Assembly: GCF_030816935.1 (NCBI RefSeq)
Contig: NZ_JAUSYO010000001.1
Coordinates: forward strand, 744,001-808,000
Direction of reading: 5' to 3'
Length of the DNA: 64,000 nt
From: Arthrobacter sp. B3I9
GTDB taxonomy: Bacteria > Actinomycetota > Actinomycetes > Actinomycetales > Micrococcaceae
Position 1 is the first letter of the stretch, and every line of letters starts with the position of its first letter. The translations under genes were made by a program, and so were the position numbers. Below the pieces are notes generated by a model. That model had not been told where the DNA came from. It saw only the letters and a program-made list of their open reading frames with translations, and did not search any database. Below, one piece after another: positions 8,312-16,082 of the stretch.

Positions 8312-9259
8312 ATGCCCGACGCCTCGTACGAGTTCACGCGTGACGGCTGGCCAATCGCCACTTGCCTGCATGGCATCCCGTCCACCGACAAGGACGGGGT
8401 CGCTTTCCACGACGCCGACCCCGCCGTCTGGGAGGACGCATTTGCCCAGGTTCAGGACGTCGGGTTCACCCTTGCCGAACTGGCCGACAGCCATGTGCGC
8501 CCCGCCGATCTTGAGCCGGCCCGGCGCGATGAATTCCTTTCCATCGCTGCCGCCCACGGCGTGCGCATCCCCAGTGTCCATCTCCAGCGGCAGAGCGTCA
8601 TCTGGCCCGGACATGAAGAAAAGAACCTTGCCTACGCGCACCGCACGATCGACGCGGCGGCGGAATGGGGCATGGAAGTGTTCTCGACCGGCCTGCACCA
8701 GCCTTTCAGCGCCGCCCAGAAGAAGGCTCTGTGGTTCTGGACCGCTGAGGGGCCGAAGGATCCCGAGGACCCGGACGTCTGGGCCGCGGCCGTCAGCCGG
8801 CTCCGCGAACTCGGCAAGCACGCCGCCGAAGTCGGGTTGAAGATGTCCCTCGAGATGTATGAGGACACCTACCTTGGAACTGCCGACAGCGCCGTGCGGC
8901 TCGTCCAGGACATCGGCCTGGACAACGTCGGTCTGAACCCCGATATCGGAAACCTCATCCGGCTCCACCGTCCCATCGAGGACTGGCGGGAGATGTACGC
9001 CAAGACGTTGCCGTACGCGAACTACTGGCATGTCAAGAACTACATGCGCGACGAGAATGCTGACGGGACCTCCTGGACGGCTTTCCCCACCAATCTCGAA
9101 CTGGGCCTCATCAACTACCGCCAGGTGGTTCGGGACGCCGTCGAACTCGGCTTCCGGGGCATCTTCCTGATGGAGCAGTACGGCGGCGACTCGCTGGGCG
9201 TCTGCGCCTCCAACGCGCGCTACCTCCGCACGCTGCTGCCCGCCTCAGCCGGCGCTTAG
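8312..9259 (+). CDS. Sugar phosphate isomerase/epimerase-family TIM barrel
   Basis: A 315-residue protein of the xylose-isomerase-like TIM-barrel superfamily (AP endonuclease 2 fold). Candidate metal ligands are the Glu in LKMSLEMYEDTY, the Asp in VGLNPDIGNLIR, the His in NYWHVKNYM and the Glu in GIFLMEQYGGD, spaced as in hydroxypyruvate isomerase and inosose dehydratase relatives. The start ATG 8312 is preceded by TAGGAG with five bases of spacing. It stands alone: a strong hairpin follows at 9271 and the next gene is convergent. Presumably it acts in carbohydrate or polyol catabolism, but the substrate is not assignable. Confidence 0.8.
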   Translation: MPDASYEFTRDGWPIATCLHGIPSTDKDGVAFHDADPAVWEDAFAQVQDVGFTLAELADSHVRPADLEPARRDEFLSIAAAHGVRIPSVHLQRQSVIWPGHEEKNLAYAHRTIDAAAEWGMEVFSTGLHQPFSAAQKKALWFWTAEGPKDPEDPDVWAAAVSRLRELGKHAAEVGLKMSLEMYEDTYLGTADSAVRLVQDIGLDNVGLNPDIGNLIRLHRPIEDWREMYAKTLPYANYWHVKNYMRDENADGTSWTAFPTNLELGLINYRQVVRDAVELGFRGIFLMEQYGGDSLGVCASNARYLRTLLPASAGA

Positions 9260-9270
9260 CCTGCGCACGG

Positions 9271-9306
9271 ACGACGACGGCGGGAAGCTCCCGCCGTCGT
9301 CGTTTT
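9271..9306. terminator. Strong hairpin between convergent genes
   Basis: A 15-bp perfect stem (ACGACGACGGCGGGA at 9271-9285 with its complement at 9289-9303) and a 3-nt loop, followed by TTT. It lies between the convergent isomerase-like and MFS genes and can end transcription from the left, perhaps from both sides. Confidence 0.85.
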
Positions 9307-9320
9307 CGTAACCGACGCAC

Positions 9321-10724
9321 TCAGTCTGAGGTTGAGGAGGTGGTGTCCGCCGCGGCGGACGCCTCTGCGCCCGCCTCTGTATACGACGCCGAGACGCGGC
9401 GGTAGACCGGGGTCAGGAAGGCCAGCAGCGCGGCCGCGACCATGATGATCCCGGCGACCAGGAACACCAGGGCGATGCCGCGGGAGGTACCCTCGCCCAG
9501 CAGCGGCGCCAGCTGGGCCGCGCCCTCGGCGGACCGGGCGTAGGGGATGATCCAGAACTGGGCGATCGGGGCAATGAGGAACGCGGTGATCGGCGCTGCC
9601 GCGGACTCGAAAGCCATGGCGAAGCCGAACACCCTGCCCTGCCGGGGCAGCGGCACCACCTGCTGGATGACCGTCTGTTCGGCGGCCTCCACGAAAGGTA
9701 TCAGGACCAGGTACAGCCAGATCCCGGCGATGTAGAGCCAGGCCCACTCGCGGAGCGTGAACACCGCACCGAGGAGCCCCATCAGCATCACCGCGAGAAG
9801 CAGGGTGCGCAGCGGGTTGGCCCCAAGCCCGAACTTTCCGATCAGGGCGCCACCCACGATGAATCCGGTGGAGCCGAGCGCGAAGACGGCCCCCCACATT
9901 TCCACGGAGAACATCTCCAGACCGTACGGATCCATCAGCGCCATATAGACGCCGCCGATGAAGTTGTTGAAGGTGGAGAACACAATCAGTGCGAACAGCC
10001 CGGTGATGGCAAGCACGGCCGCGAGTGAGCCGCGGAGGTCGAACCCGCCGTGCGCGTCCGTGGCGGCAGCGCGCACCTCCTCGGGCATGCGCAGGGTGAG
10101 CAGGTGTGCGAAGGCCAGCAAGGTGAGCACCAGCGCGACGACGATGGTCCAGCCCATGCCTAGCAGCCCCACCGACAGCCCGGAGAGCAGCGAGGTGATG
10201 ATGAACATCAGTCCCTGCACCATGCCCACCAGTCCGTTGGCGTTTGCCCGCCGGTCCGGCTCGATGAGGATGGTGACAGTGGTGGAAAGGGCGATGTTGC
10301 GCAAGTTCTCCACCACGGCCCCCACCAGGATGACCAATGTGAACACCCAGAACCAAGGGTGGGTCAGATCCAGCAGCGAGGAAGCAGGTATCAGCAGGAA
10401 CATGACCCCGGACAGCAGGAACATCACCAGGGTGAAACCGGCGGCGAAGCGCATCACGGCCAGCTTGCGGTAGCGGTCAACAAAGGTCCCGAAGCTGATG
10501 CTGGACAGGGCGATCAGCAGCATGTAGGCGCCGCCCACCACCCCGGTGGCGATCACGTTGCGCGTCTCCAGATACAGCCAGAACGTGAGCGCAAACCACA
10601 GGTAGCTGGTGGTGATATTGGCGAGGGCGGTGTTGACCAGGACCCCGGTGAAGGTGCGGGTCCGCTGCGCAGGACTCCGCAGGGAAGTGTCGGCCCTGCC
10701 CCGGACCGGTTCCTGCTCGGTCAT
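9321..10724 (-). CDS. MFS transporter, probable drug or metabolite exporter
   Basis: A 467-residue major facilitator with about 12 hydrophobic helices. The segment SISFGTFVDRYRKLAVMR carries the loop 2-3 MFS signature (G-x3-DRxRR-like), and the C-terminal half repeats the pattern with PLPRQGRVFGFAMAFE. The cytoplasmic tail is Ala/Ser/Thr-rich. The overall type resembles actinobacterial exporters of the macrolide-efflux kind, but the substrate is unknown. The start is ATG 10724 (MTEQEPVRGRAD): reading on the minus strand, TACACT ends seven bases before it, which looks like a leaderless start. Starts further upstream would add low-quality sequence. Confidence 0.82.
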   Translation of the reverse strand: MTEQEPVRGRADTSLRSPAQRTRTFTGVLVNTALANITTSYLWFALTFWLYLETRNVIATGVVGGAYMLLIALSSISFGTFVDRYRKLAVMRFAAGFTLVMFLLSGVMFLLIPASSLLDLTHPWFWVFTLVILVGAVVENLRNIALSTTVTILIEPDRRANANGLVGMVQGLMFIITSLLSGLSVGLLGMGWTIVVALVLTLLAFAHLLTLRMPEEVRAAATDAHGGFDLRGSLAAVLAITGLFALIVFSTFNNFIGGVYMALMDPYGLEMFSVEMWGAVFALGSTGFIVGGALIGKFGLGANPLRTLLLAVMLMGLLGAVFTLREWAWLYIAGIWLYLVLIPFVEAAEQTVIQQVVPLPRQGRVFGFAMAFESAAAPITAFLIAPIAQFWIIPYARSAEGAAQLAPLLGEGTSRGIALVFLVAGIIMVAAALLAFLTPVYRRVSASYTEAGAEASAAADTTSSTSD

Positions 10725-10914
10725 GGGTCCCAGTGTACTGACAACCAGCCGCCCCGGACACGGTCGCGGCCGGCCCGGGAGGACCAGGCTTCTCGGTAAG
10801 CGAGACACCGTTTTGACGCCGCATTGCCGGCCCGCCCATAGTGTTGGAGGACAACCCGGAATGACGTGGATCACAAGGGCGGTCCTGACGGATTCAGACT
10901 ATGAAGGAGTATCG

Positions 10915-12012
10915 GTGAAAGCAGCCGTAATGCAGGCACCCAATGAGCCGCTGAGCGTGGTGGATCTTGTCCTCGACGCCCCTGGTCCTGGTGAGGTGCG
11001 GGTGAGGATCGAGGCGGCGGGCGTGTGCCACAGCGACCTGCATTACACCAACGGCGACCTCGCCTGCCGGACACCGATCGTCCTGGGCCACGAAGGGGCC
11101 GGCATCGTGGAAGCAACCGGGCCCGGCGTCACTTCCGTCCGGCCGGGAGACAAGGTTGTGCTGACCTGGCGTCCGCGTTGCGGGCAGTGCGAGTTCTGTT
11201 CCAGCGGCAGGCCGGCCCTCTGCGTCCAGGGCAAGGTGCACGCGGAATCCAACGGACTGCTCCGCGGAGGCACCCGCCTCTCGCTCGGGGATGAGCCGGT
11301 GCACCATCTGATGGGCGTCTCCTGCTTCGCCGAGGCGTGCGTGGTGTCGCAGGAATCGGTCATCAGGATCCCCAACGACGTCCCCTCGGAGGTTGCGGCC
11401 ATCGTCGGGTGTGCTGTCATTACCGGGATGGGTGTGGTGCTGAACCGGATGCCCGGTGCCGCCGGCCAGGGCGTGCTCATCATCGGTGCCGGAGGCGTGG
11501 GGCTTTCCGCCGTGATCGGCGCCGAACTGGTGGGCGCCTCGCCCATCATCGTGGCCGATATCGCCGACGACAAGCTCGAAAAAGCCTCGGAACTCGGCGC
11601 CACCCACGTGATCAATTCCAGCAAGGAAGACCTTGTAGCGGCGGTAAAGGCCATCACCGGCGACGGCGTTCAGTACGTCGTCGAAGCCATCGGGAAACAG
11701 GCCACCATCCAACAGGCCATGGCCAGCCTGCGCACCGGGGGAACCACGTTCGCCGTCGGGCTCGGTAACCCCAACGATGTGGTCAGTGTGCCGCTCAACA
11801 ACCTGGTGCAGTCCGAAAAGTCCCTGCAGGGCAGCCTGTACGGCTCGTCCAACATCGGGGTGCAGGTACCGCAGATCCTGGACCTGTACCGCTCCGGCAG
11901 GCTTCCCTTGGACAAGCTCCTCGGCGACACCTACCGGCTCGATCAGGTCCAGGAAGCGCTGGACGGCCTCGCCTCGGGGACCGTCGGCCGCTCGGTCATT
12001 GTTCCGAGCTAA
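10915..12012 (+). CDS. Zinc-dependent class III-type alcohol dehydrogenase
   Basis: A 365-residue medium-chain dehydrogenase. The catalytic zinc ligands are visible as GVCHSDLH and LGHEGAG, the four-cysteine structural zinc lobe as CGQCEFCSSGRPALC, and the NAD-binding Rossmann motif as GAGGVGLSAVIG near residue 190. Length and motifs fit the Zn/NAD(H)-dependent alcohol dehydrogenases of actinobacteria, including those acting on formaldehyde-mycothiol or aryl alcohols; the exact substrate is uncertain. The start is GTG 10915 with GGAG five bases upstream, and the usual N-terminus (MKAAVMQAPNEPL) begins there. A divergent MFS gene lies upstream and the TetR/SMR unit downstream. Confidence 0.88.
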   Translation: MKAAVMQAPNEPLSVVDLVLDAPGPGEVRVRIEAAGVCHSDLHYTNGDLACRTPIVLGHEGAGIVEATGPGVTSVRPGDKVVLTWRPRCGQCEFCSSGRPALCVQGKVHAESNGLLRGGTRLSLGDEPVHHLMGVSCFAEACVVSQESVIRIPNDVPSEVAAIVGCAVITGMGVVLNRMPGAAGQGVLIIGAGGVGLSAVIGAELVGASPIIVADIADDKLEKASELGATHVINSSKEDLVAAVKAITGDGVQYVVEAIGKQATIQQAMASLRTGGTTFAVGLGNPNDVVSVPLNNLVQSEKSLQGSLYGSSNIGVQVPQILDLYRSGRLPLDKLLGDTYRLDQVQEALDGLASGTVGRSVIVPS

Positions 12013-12050
12013 CCGCCGCCAGAGGCGCCGACCGGCCGAGCTGAGCGCTC

Positions 12051-12078
12051 AAACTATACCTTCCAGATGGTAAAGTTT
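12051..12078. promoter_or_regulatory. TetR operator overlapping the -10 of the SMR operon
   Basis: Half-sites AAACTATACC (12051-12060) and GGTAAAGTTT (12069-12078) are inverted with one mismatch and an 8-bp spacer. TAAAGT at 12071-12076 is positioned as a -10 six bases before the GTG start of the tetR gene, so repressor binding would cover the promoter. This is the usual autoregulatory layout of TetR-family genes. Confidence 0.65.
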
Positions 12079-12082
12079 GAGG

Positions 12083-12625
12083 GTGAGAGAGAGTCAGCGC
12101 CCCCGGATTCTTGAGGCGGGACTGCGGGTGGCAGCGCGCAGTCAAGGGGCCGCCATCACCCTCGACGCCGTGGCATCGGAGGCTGGGGTAACCAAGCCCG
12201 GCCTGATGTACCACTTCCCCAGCCGGGATGCACTCCTGGCCGCCCTGGTCGAGTATGCTGCCGGGCAGCTCGAGCGGAGAATGACTGAGCTCCTCGGCAA
12301 GCGGGAGGCCACTGTTTCCGAACGGTACCGCTCGTACATCCACGCTGCGGCTGACGGGCAGAACATGCGGGCGGAATGGGCGCTGTGGTTTCACTCCGCC
12401 TACAGTGCTGAGCTGCGGGAAGCCTGGGGCCGCCACCTGGACCCCTGGCTCTTGATTCCGGAAGAGACGCCGGCCGCCGAACGTACGCGTCTCCTCACTG
12501 CCAGGCTGGCGGCGGATGGGTTGTGGGCGGCCCAGGCCAGCGGCGTGGCGGCCCCGGGGGAAGCCGACCGGGCGGTAATTGTCACCCACATCCTCGGCCT
12601 GATTGGCGAAGAGGGCGCGGAGTGA
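12083..12625 (+). CDS. TetR-family repressor of the SMR exporter pair
   Basis: A 180-residue TetR-family regulator. The N-terminal helix-turn-helix spans about residues 5-50 (RILEAGLRVAARSQGAAITL, then SEAGVTKPGLMYHFPSRDAL), with the family YHFP signature, and the C-terminal ligand domain is helical. The start is taken as GTG 12083, leaderless behind TAAAGT, rather than TTG 12077. Its stop overlaps the GTG of the first SMR gene (GTGA), so the three genes form one operon. It most likely represses its own operon through the dyad at 12051-12078 and is released by a cationic compound exported by the pump. Confidence 0.85.
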   Translation: MRESQRPRILEAGLRVAARSQGAAITLDAVASEAGVTKPGLMYHFPSRDALLAALVEYAAGQLERRMTELLGKREATVSERYRSYIHAAADGQNMRAEWALWFHSAYSAELREAWGRHLDPWLLIPEETPAAERTRLLTARLAADGLWAAQASGVAAPGEADRAVIVTHILGLIGEEGAE

Positions 12626-12975
12626 AGCAGTGGCTATGCCTGGGCGGAGCCGTTATCACGGAGGTTTCCGCCACTCTGGCCTTGAAGGCGGCACTGGAAG
12701 CGCCCGGCTGGTACGCGCTAGTGATTGCCGGGTATGTCGCCGCATTCTTTCTTCTGGCCGTCTGCCTTCGTTTAGGCATGACCATCAGTGTCGCCTACGG
12801 CGCCTGGGGTGCCGGTGGTGTGACGGCCACCGCGCTGCTGTCGGCAGGCATCTTCAAGGAGCCGCTTACGTGGCTGATGGGTATCGGTATCGTGCTCATC
12901 CTGGCCGGAGTCATCACCGTTGAAGTCGGATCACAGAAGGCCCACCGTGCCAAACAGGGAAGCGAAGGCGCATGA
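12622..12975 (+). CDS. Small multidrug resistance (SMR) transporter, subunit 1
   Basis: A 117-residue, four-helix SMR protein. The membrane-embedded glutamate that binds cation and proton lies in GGAVITEVSAT near residue 14, followed by the SMR-typical YGAWGAGGV (helix 3) and GIVLILAGVITVE (helix 4). The start is GTG 12622, overlapping the tetR stop; the stop in turn overlaps the ATG of the second SMR gene. Two unequal SMR genes in tandem usually form a heterodimeric antiporter with the subunits inserted in opposite orientation. The substrate (quaternary cation, polyamine or guanidinium) is not decided by sequence. The C-terminal tail has several Lys/His residues that the partner lacks. Confidence 0.88.
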   Translation: MKQWLCLGGAVITEVSATLALKAALEAPGWYALVIAGYVAAFFLLAVCLRLGMTISVAYGAWGAGGVTATALLSAGIFKEPLTWLMGIGIVLILAGVITVEVGSQKAHRAKQGSEGA

Positions 12976-13301
12976 CCTGGCTTTTCCTGGGCCTGGCCAT
13001 ACTCACCGAAGTTGCAGCCACAATGTCACTGCGCGCCTCTGAAGGCCTGAAGAAGAAGTTGTGGCTCGTTCCCATTGTCTGCGGCTATCTCACTGCCTTC
13101 GGCTCCCTTAGTATGGCCCTTGCCCATGGGATGCCGCTTGGAGTGGCGTACGGCATCTGGGTCGCGAGCGGCGTGGCACTGACAGCGGTGGCCAGCCGCA
13201 TCCTGTTCAAGGAGCCGCTGACGCCGGCCATGGCGGTCGGGGTCCTGCTCATTTCCGCCGGAGTACTTGTGGTCGAGATCGGTGCCCGCCAGGCGCACTA
13301 G
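12972..13301 (+). CDS. Small multidrug resistance (SMR) transporter, subunit 2
   Basis: A 109-residue SMR protein, partner of the preceding gene through an ATGA overlap. The key glutamate is in LAILTEVAAT (Glu14), helix 3 reads YGIWVASGV and helix 4 GVLLISAGVLVVE. The positive loop LKKKLW is longer than in the partner, so the charge bias of the two proteins differs, as expected for a dual-topology heterodimer. Function is as for its partner: proton-coupled export of a small cation under TetR control. Confidence 0.88.
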   Translation: MTWLFLGLAILTEVAATMSLRASEGLKKKLWLVPIVCGYLTAFGSLSMALAHGMPLGVAYGIWVASGVALTAVASRILFKEPLTPAMAVGVLLISAGVLVVEIGARQAH

Positions 13302-13365
13302 GGGCAGGCTGCCTGCCAAATTCGCTCCGCCCGGTCTGCGATGTGCGGCAGCCCACGTTCCGCCC

Positions 13366-13380
13366 TATGCTGGCCAAGTG
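13366..13380 (+). promoter_or_regulatory. Leaderless promoter of the bet regulator gene
   Basis: TATGCT at 13366-13371 lies exactly six bases before the GTG at 13378, so the mRNA would begin at the start codon. No clear -35 and no Shine-Dalgarno are visible. Confidence 0.5.
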
Positions 13381-13962
13381 GATACAGGGACCGTAAACTC
13401 CGGCGAGCAGGTTGACAGGCAGTCGCGCATTCTCGAAGCGGCACTGGACCTGCTGTCGCGCCACGGGATCTCGGGTGTCAACATGCGGGCCGTGGCACGC
13501 GAAGCCGGCGTCGCGCTCGGGCTGGTGAACTACTACTACGAAGACAAGTCGAGCCTGATCCGTGCGGCGCTGCACAGCGTCGACGAACACGACCTCGCGC
13601 TGGTCGCACCGGATCCTGCATTGTCCCCGAACGAACAGCTCCAGAATGCCCTCCGCCGGGTTGCGGGCCCGGAACTTCTGACCACGCGGTACCTGTCCCT
13701 CCGCCTTCACCTCTGGGCCCTCGCGAGGGCGCATGAAGACTTCGCCGTGATCAACGCGGTGGCATTCGACCGGTACCTGGACGGTCTCGCGGCCCTGATC
13801 GGAAATGCCAAACCGGAGCTCACGAGCAAGGAATGCAAGGAGCGGGCGGCCGACATCGTCGTAGTGCAGAACGGGATGTGGCTGACCGCGCTCCTCGGTG
13901 TGGACAAGGAATCCATCCGGCGGAGCATTGCCCGCACCGAAGAGATCGCCTTCGCCGCTTAG
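13378..13962 (+). CDS. TetR-family regulator, probable choline (bet) repressor
   Basis: A 194-residue TetR-family protein. The helix-turn-helix lies at about residues 15-60, with RILEAALDLLSRHGISGVNM, REAGVALGLVNYYYEDKSSL and the YYYEDK recognition-helix signature; the C-terminal half resembles the BetI-type ligand domain. It precedes, on the same strand, the choline oxidation genes betA-betB and an APC permease. Two inverted repeats of the TTGAACA/TGTTCAA type lie between it and betA and match the kind of site bound by BetI-like repressors. The start is GTG 13378, leaderless behind TATGCT. It probably represses betAB until choline is present. That assignment rests on context, not on close sequence identity to E. 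coli BetI. Confidence 0.75.
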   Translation: MDTGTVNSGEQVDRQSRILEAALDLLSRHGISGVNMRAVAREAGVALGLVNYYYEDKSSLIRAALHSVDEHDLALVAPDPALSPNEQLQNALRRVAGPELLTTRYLSLRLHLWALARAHEDFAVINAVAFDRYLDGLAALIGNAKPELTSKECKERAADIVVVQNGMWLTALLGVDKESIRRSIARTEEIAFAA

Positions 13963-13996
13963 CGGCCCGGCCGCACCACGCCTGCGGCCTGGCCGC
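13962..13996 (+). terminator. GC-rich hairpin after the bet regulator
   Basis: GCGGCCCGGCCGC at 13962-13974 can pair with GCGGCCTGGCCGC at 13984-13996 apart from the central base. It starts right behind the stop codon and has no T-run. It is a plausible but weak terminator. Confidence 0.35.
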
Positions 13997-14156
13997 ACTG
14001 CGCCTCCGGATGGCCGCAACCCAGCCGCTCCCTCCGCCAGCTGCCCTTGCAACCCGTCCACTCCGCGTCACATTAGGACAGAAGCGCGACATCTGGAACG
14101 TGCGGGCGCCGCTTTCCGCGCTCCACCCCAGCGGATACGCTTCGGCCCAGTAAATT

Positions 14157-14209
14157 TTGAACGCTTGTCCAGTTTTTCTATTGAACACTTGTTCAACGTG
14201 CACTACTCT
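14157..14209 (+). promoter_or_regulatory. betA promoter with two BetI-like operators
   Basis: Operator 1 is TTGAACACTTGTTCAA at 14181-14196, a perfect dyad of 7-bp arms with a CT centre. A degenerate copy, TTGAACGCTTGTCCA, starts at 14157, exactly 24 bp upstream. The first hexamer of operator 1, TTGAAC (14181-14186), also forms a -35 that is followed after 17 bp by the -10 TACTCT at 14204-14209. Binding of the TetR-family protein encoded just upstream would therefore cover the -35 of the choline operon. Confidence 0.7.
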
Positions 14210-14217
14210 CCTTGGAT

Positions 14218-14328
14218 ATGACCTACGCCACACCAGGGGATACCGCGGATTCTCCGGCGAACACGGTCAGCCTTTCGCTTTTCGGAAGAACGACGACCCG
14301 CCCTGGGCCACTGACCGGCACCAGGTAG
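14218..14328 (+). CDS. Putative 36-codon leader ORF before betA
   Basis: An ATG eight bases behind the -10 TACTCT opens a 36-codon frame starting [12 protein letters not shown] and ending LTGTR. Its TAG at 14326-14328 touches the GGAG ribosome site of betA at 14331-14334. If transcription starts where the promoter predicts, this frame would be translated leaderless, and its termination could feed ribosomes to betA. The peptide is Thr/Pro/Ser-rich and unlike anything I recognise. It may be a true small protein, a regulatory leader or chance. Without it, the 382 bp between the regulator and betA hold only the operators and promoter. Confidence 0.4.
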   Translation: MTYATPGDTADSPANTVSLSLFGRTTTRPGPLTGTR

Positions 14329-14344
14329 AAGGAGAGTTTGCAGC

Positions 14345-16054
14345 ATGACAAAAACCCACTACGACTACGTCATCGTCGGCGGCGGAAGCGCGGGCTCCGT
14401 GCTCGCCAGCCGGCTGAGCGAAAGTGGCCAGAGCAGCGTCCTGGTCCTCGAGGCCGGGCGCAGCGACTACCCCTGGGACCTCTTCATCCAGATGCCCGCG
14501 GCGCTCACTTTCCCGAGCGGCAATCCTCTGTACGACTGGCGCTACGAGTCGGACCCTGAGCCGCATATGGGCGGCCGCCGCGTGGCTCATGCCCGGGGCA
14601 AGGTTCTGGGCGGCTCCAGCTCCATCAACGGCATGATCTTCCAGCGCGGAAACCCGCTCGACTACGAACGCTGGGGCGCGGACGCCGGGATGGAGACCTG
14701 GGACTTCGCGCACTGCCTGCCGTACTTCAACCGGATGGAAAACGCCCTCGCCGCGGACCCGGACGATGAACTGCGCGGCCACTCCGGACCGCTCGTGCTG
14801 GAGCGCGGCCCGGCCACCAACCCGTTGTTCCAGGCGTTCTTCGGCGCGGCCCAGGAAGCCGGTTACCCGCTGACCGACGACGTCAACGGCTACCGCCAGG
14901 AAGGTTTCGCAGCCTTCGACCGGAACGTCCACAAAGGCCAGCGGCTCTCCGCGTCCCGCGCCTACCTGCGGCCCAACTTCGGCCGCAGCAACCTGACCGT
15001 CCTCACCCGGGCCCTGGCCACCAAAATCAATTTCAAGGGCAACGTGGCAACGGGCGTCACGTACCGCCGCAACGGCAAGACCCACCAGGTGAATGCCGGG
15101 GAGGTTATCCTGGCCGGCGGTGCCATCAACACACCGCAGCTCCTCCAGCTCTCCGGCATCGGCGATGCAGCCCACCTGAACTCCCTCGGCATCAATTCCG
15201 TGGTCAACCTGCCCGGCGTCGGCGAAAACCTCCAGGACCACCTCGAGGTCTACATCCAGCACGCCTGCACCCAGCCGGTGTCCATGCAGCCGGCCCTTGA
15301 CGTCTGGCGTATGCCGTGGATCGGCATGCAGTGGCTGCTGGGACGGAAGGGCCCTGCCGCCACCAACCACTTCGAGGGCGGCGGCTTCGTCCGCTCCAAC
15401 GAGGATGTTGCCTACCCGAACCTGATGTTCCACTTCCTCCCGGTGGCCGTCCGCTACGACGGCCAGAAGGCCGATGCCAAGCACGGCTACCAGGTGCACA
15501 TCGGCCCCATGTACTCCGACGCCCGGGGCACCCTTAAGATCAAGTCCACCGATCCCACGGTGCACCCGTCCATGGTCTTCAACTATCTCTCCACCGACCA
15601 GGACCGCCGCGAATGGGTTGAGGCCGTCCGAGTCGCCCGAGACATCCTGGGCCAGTCCGCCATGCTGCCCTTCAACGGGGGCGAGCTGTCTCCGGGCCAG
15701 GCCGTGCAGACAGACGCCGAGATCCTCGACTGGGTAGCCCGTGACGCCGAAACAGCACTCCACCCGTCCTGCACAGCGAAGATGGGCCCCGATTCCGACC
15801 CCATGGCCGTAGTGAACCCGCTGGACATGACCGTGCACGGCACCAGGGGCCTCCGCGTGGTGGACGCCTCCGCCATGCCCTACGTCACCAACGGCAACAT
15901 CTACGCCCCCGTCATGATGTTGGCCGAAAAGGCTGCCGACCTGATCGCCGGCAAGGCGCCTTTGGCACCACAGCACACGGAGTTCTACCGGCACGGCGTC
16001 AGCCCGCTGGAGCGTAACGGCGACCCGCTCACTGCTGCGGCAGCAAAGGCCTAG
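14345..16054 (+). CDS. betA: GMC-family choline dehydrogenase
   Basis: A 569-residue flavoprotein that oxidises choline to betaine aldehyde, and possibly further to glycine betaine. The N-terminal dinucleotide motif [17 protein letters not shown] binds FAD, the GMC signature 1 region [16 protein letters not shown] is near residue 80, signature 2 [16 protein letters not shown] is near 255, and the C-terminal catalytic His region is [11 protein letters not shown] followed by NIYAPVMM. Length equals that of bacterial BetA. It is followed after 28 bp by betB with its own AAGGAG site. The neighbourhood (TetR regulator, betB, permease) supports choline rather than another alcohol. Confidence 0.9.
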   Translation: MTKTHYDYVIVGGGSAGSVLASRLSESGQSSVLVLEAGRSDYPWDLFIQMPAALTFPSGNPLYDWRYESDPEPHMGGRRVAHARGKVLGGSSSINGMIFQRGNPLDYERWGADAGMETWDFAHCLPYFNRMENALAADPDDELRGHSGPLVLERGPATNPLFQAFFGAAQEAGYPLTDDVNGYRQEGFAAFDRNVHKGQRLSASRAYLRPNFGRSNLTVLTRALATKINFKGNVATGVTYRRNGKTHQVNAGEVILAGGAINTPQLLQLSGIGDAAHLNSLGINSVVNLPGVGENLQDHLEVYIQHACTQPVSMQPALDVWRMPWIGMQWLLGRKGPAATNHFEGGGFVRSNEDVAYPNLMFHFLPVAVRYDGQKADAKHGYQVHIGPMYSDARGTLKIKSTDPTVHPSMVFNYLSTDQDRREWVEAVRVARDILGQSAMLPFNGGELSPGQAVQTDAEILDWVARDAETALHPSCTAKMGPDSDPMAVVNPLDMTVHGTRGLRVVDASAMPYVTNGNIYAPVMMLAEKAADLIAGKAPLAPQHTEFYRHGVSPLERNGDPLTAAAAKA

Positions 16055-16082
16055 GCATGATGGATGTAAAGAAGGAGACACG

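Noticed and set aside
12013..12082. Guanidine riboswitch before the SMR genes
   Set aside because: SMR exporters are sometimes preceded by one, but the short gap holds only a TetR dyad and promoter and no conserved riboswitch core.
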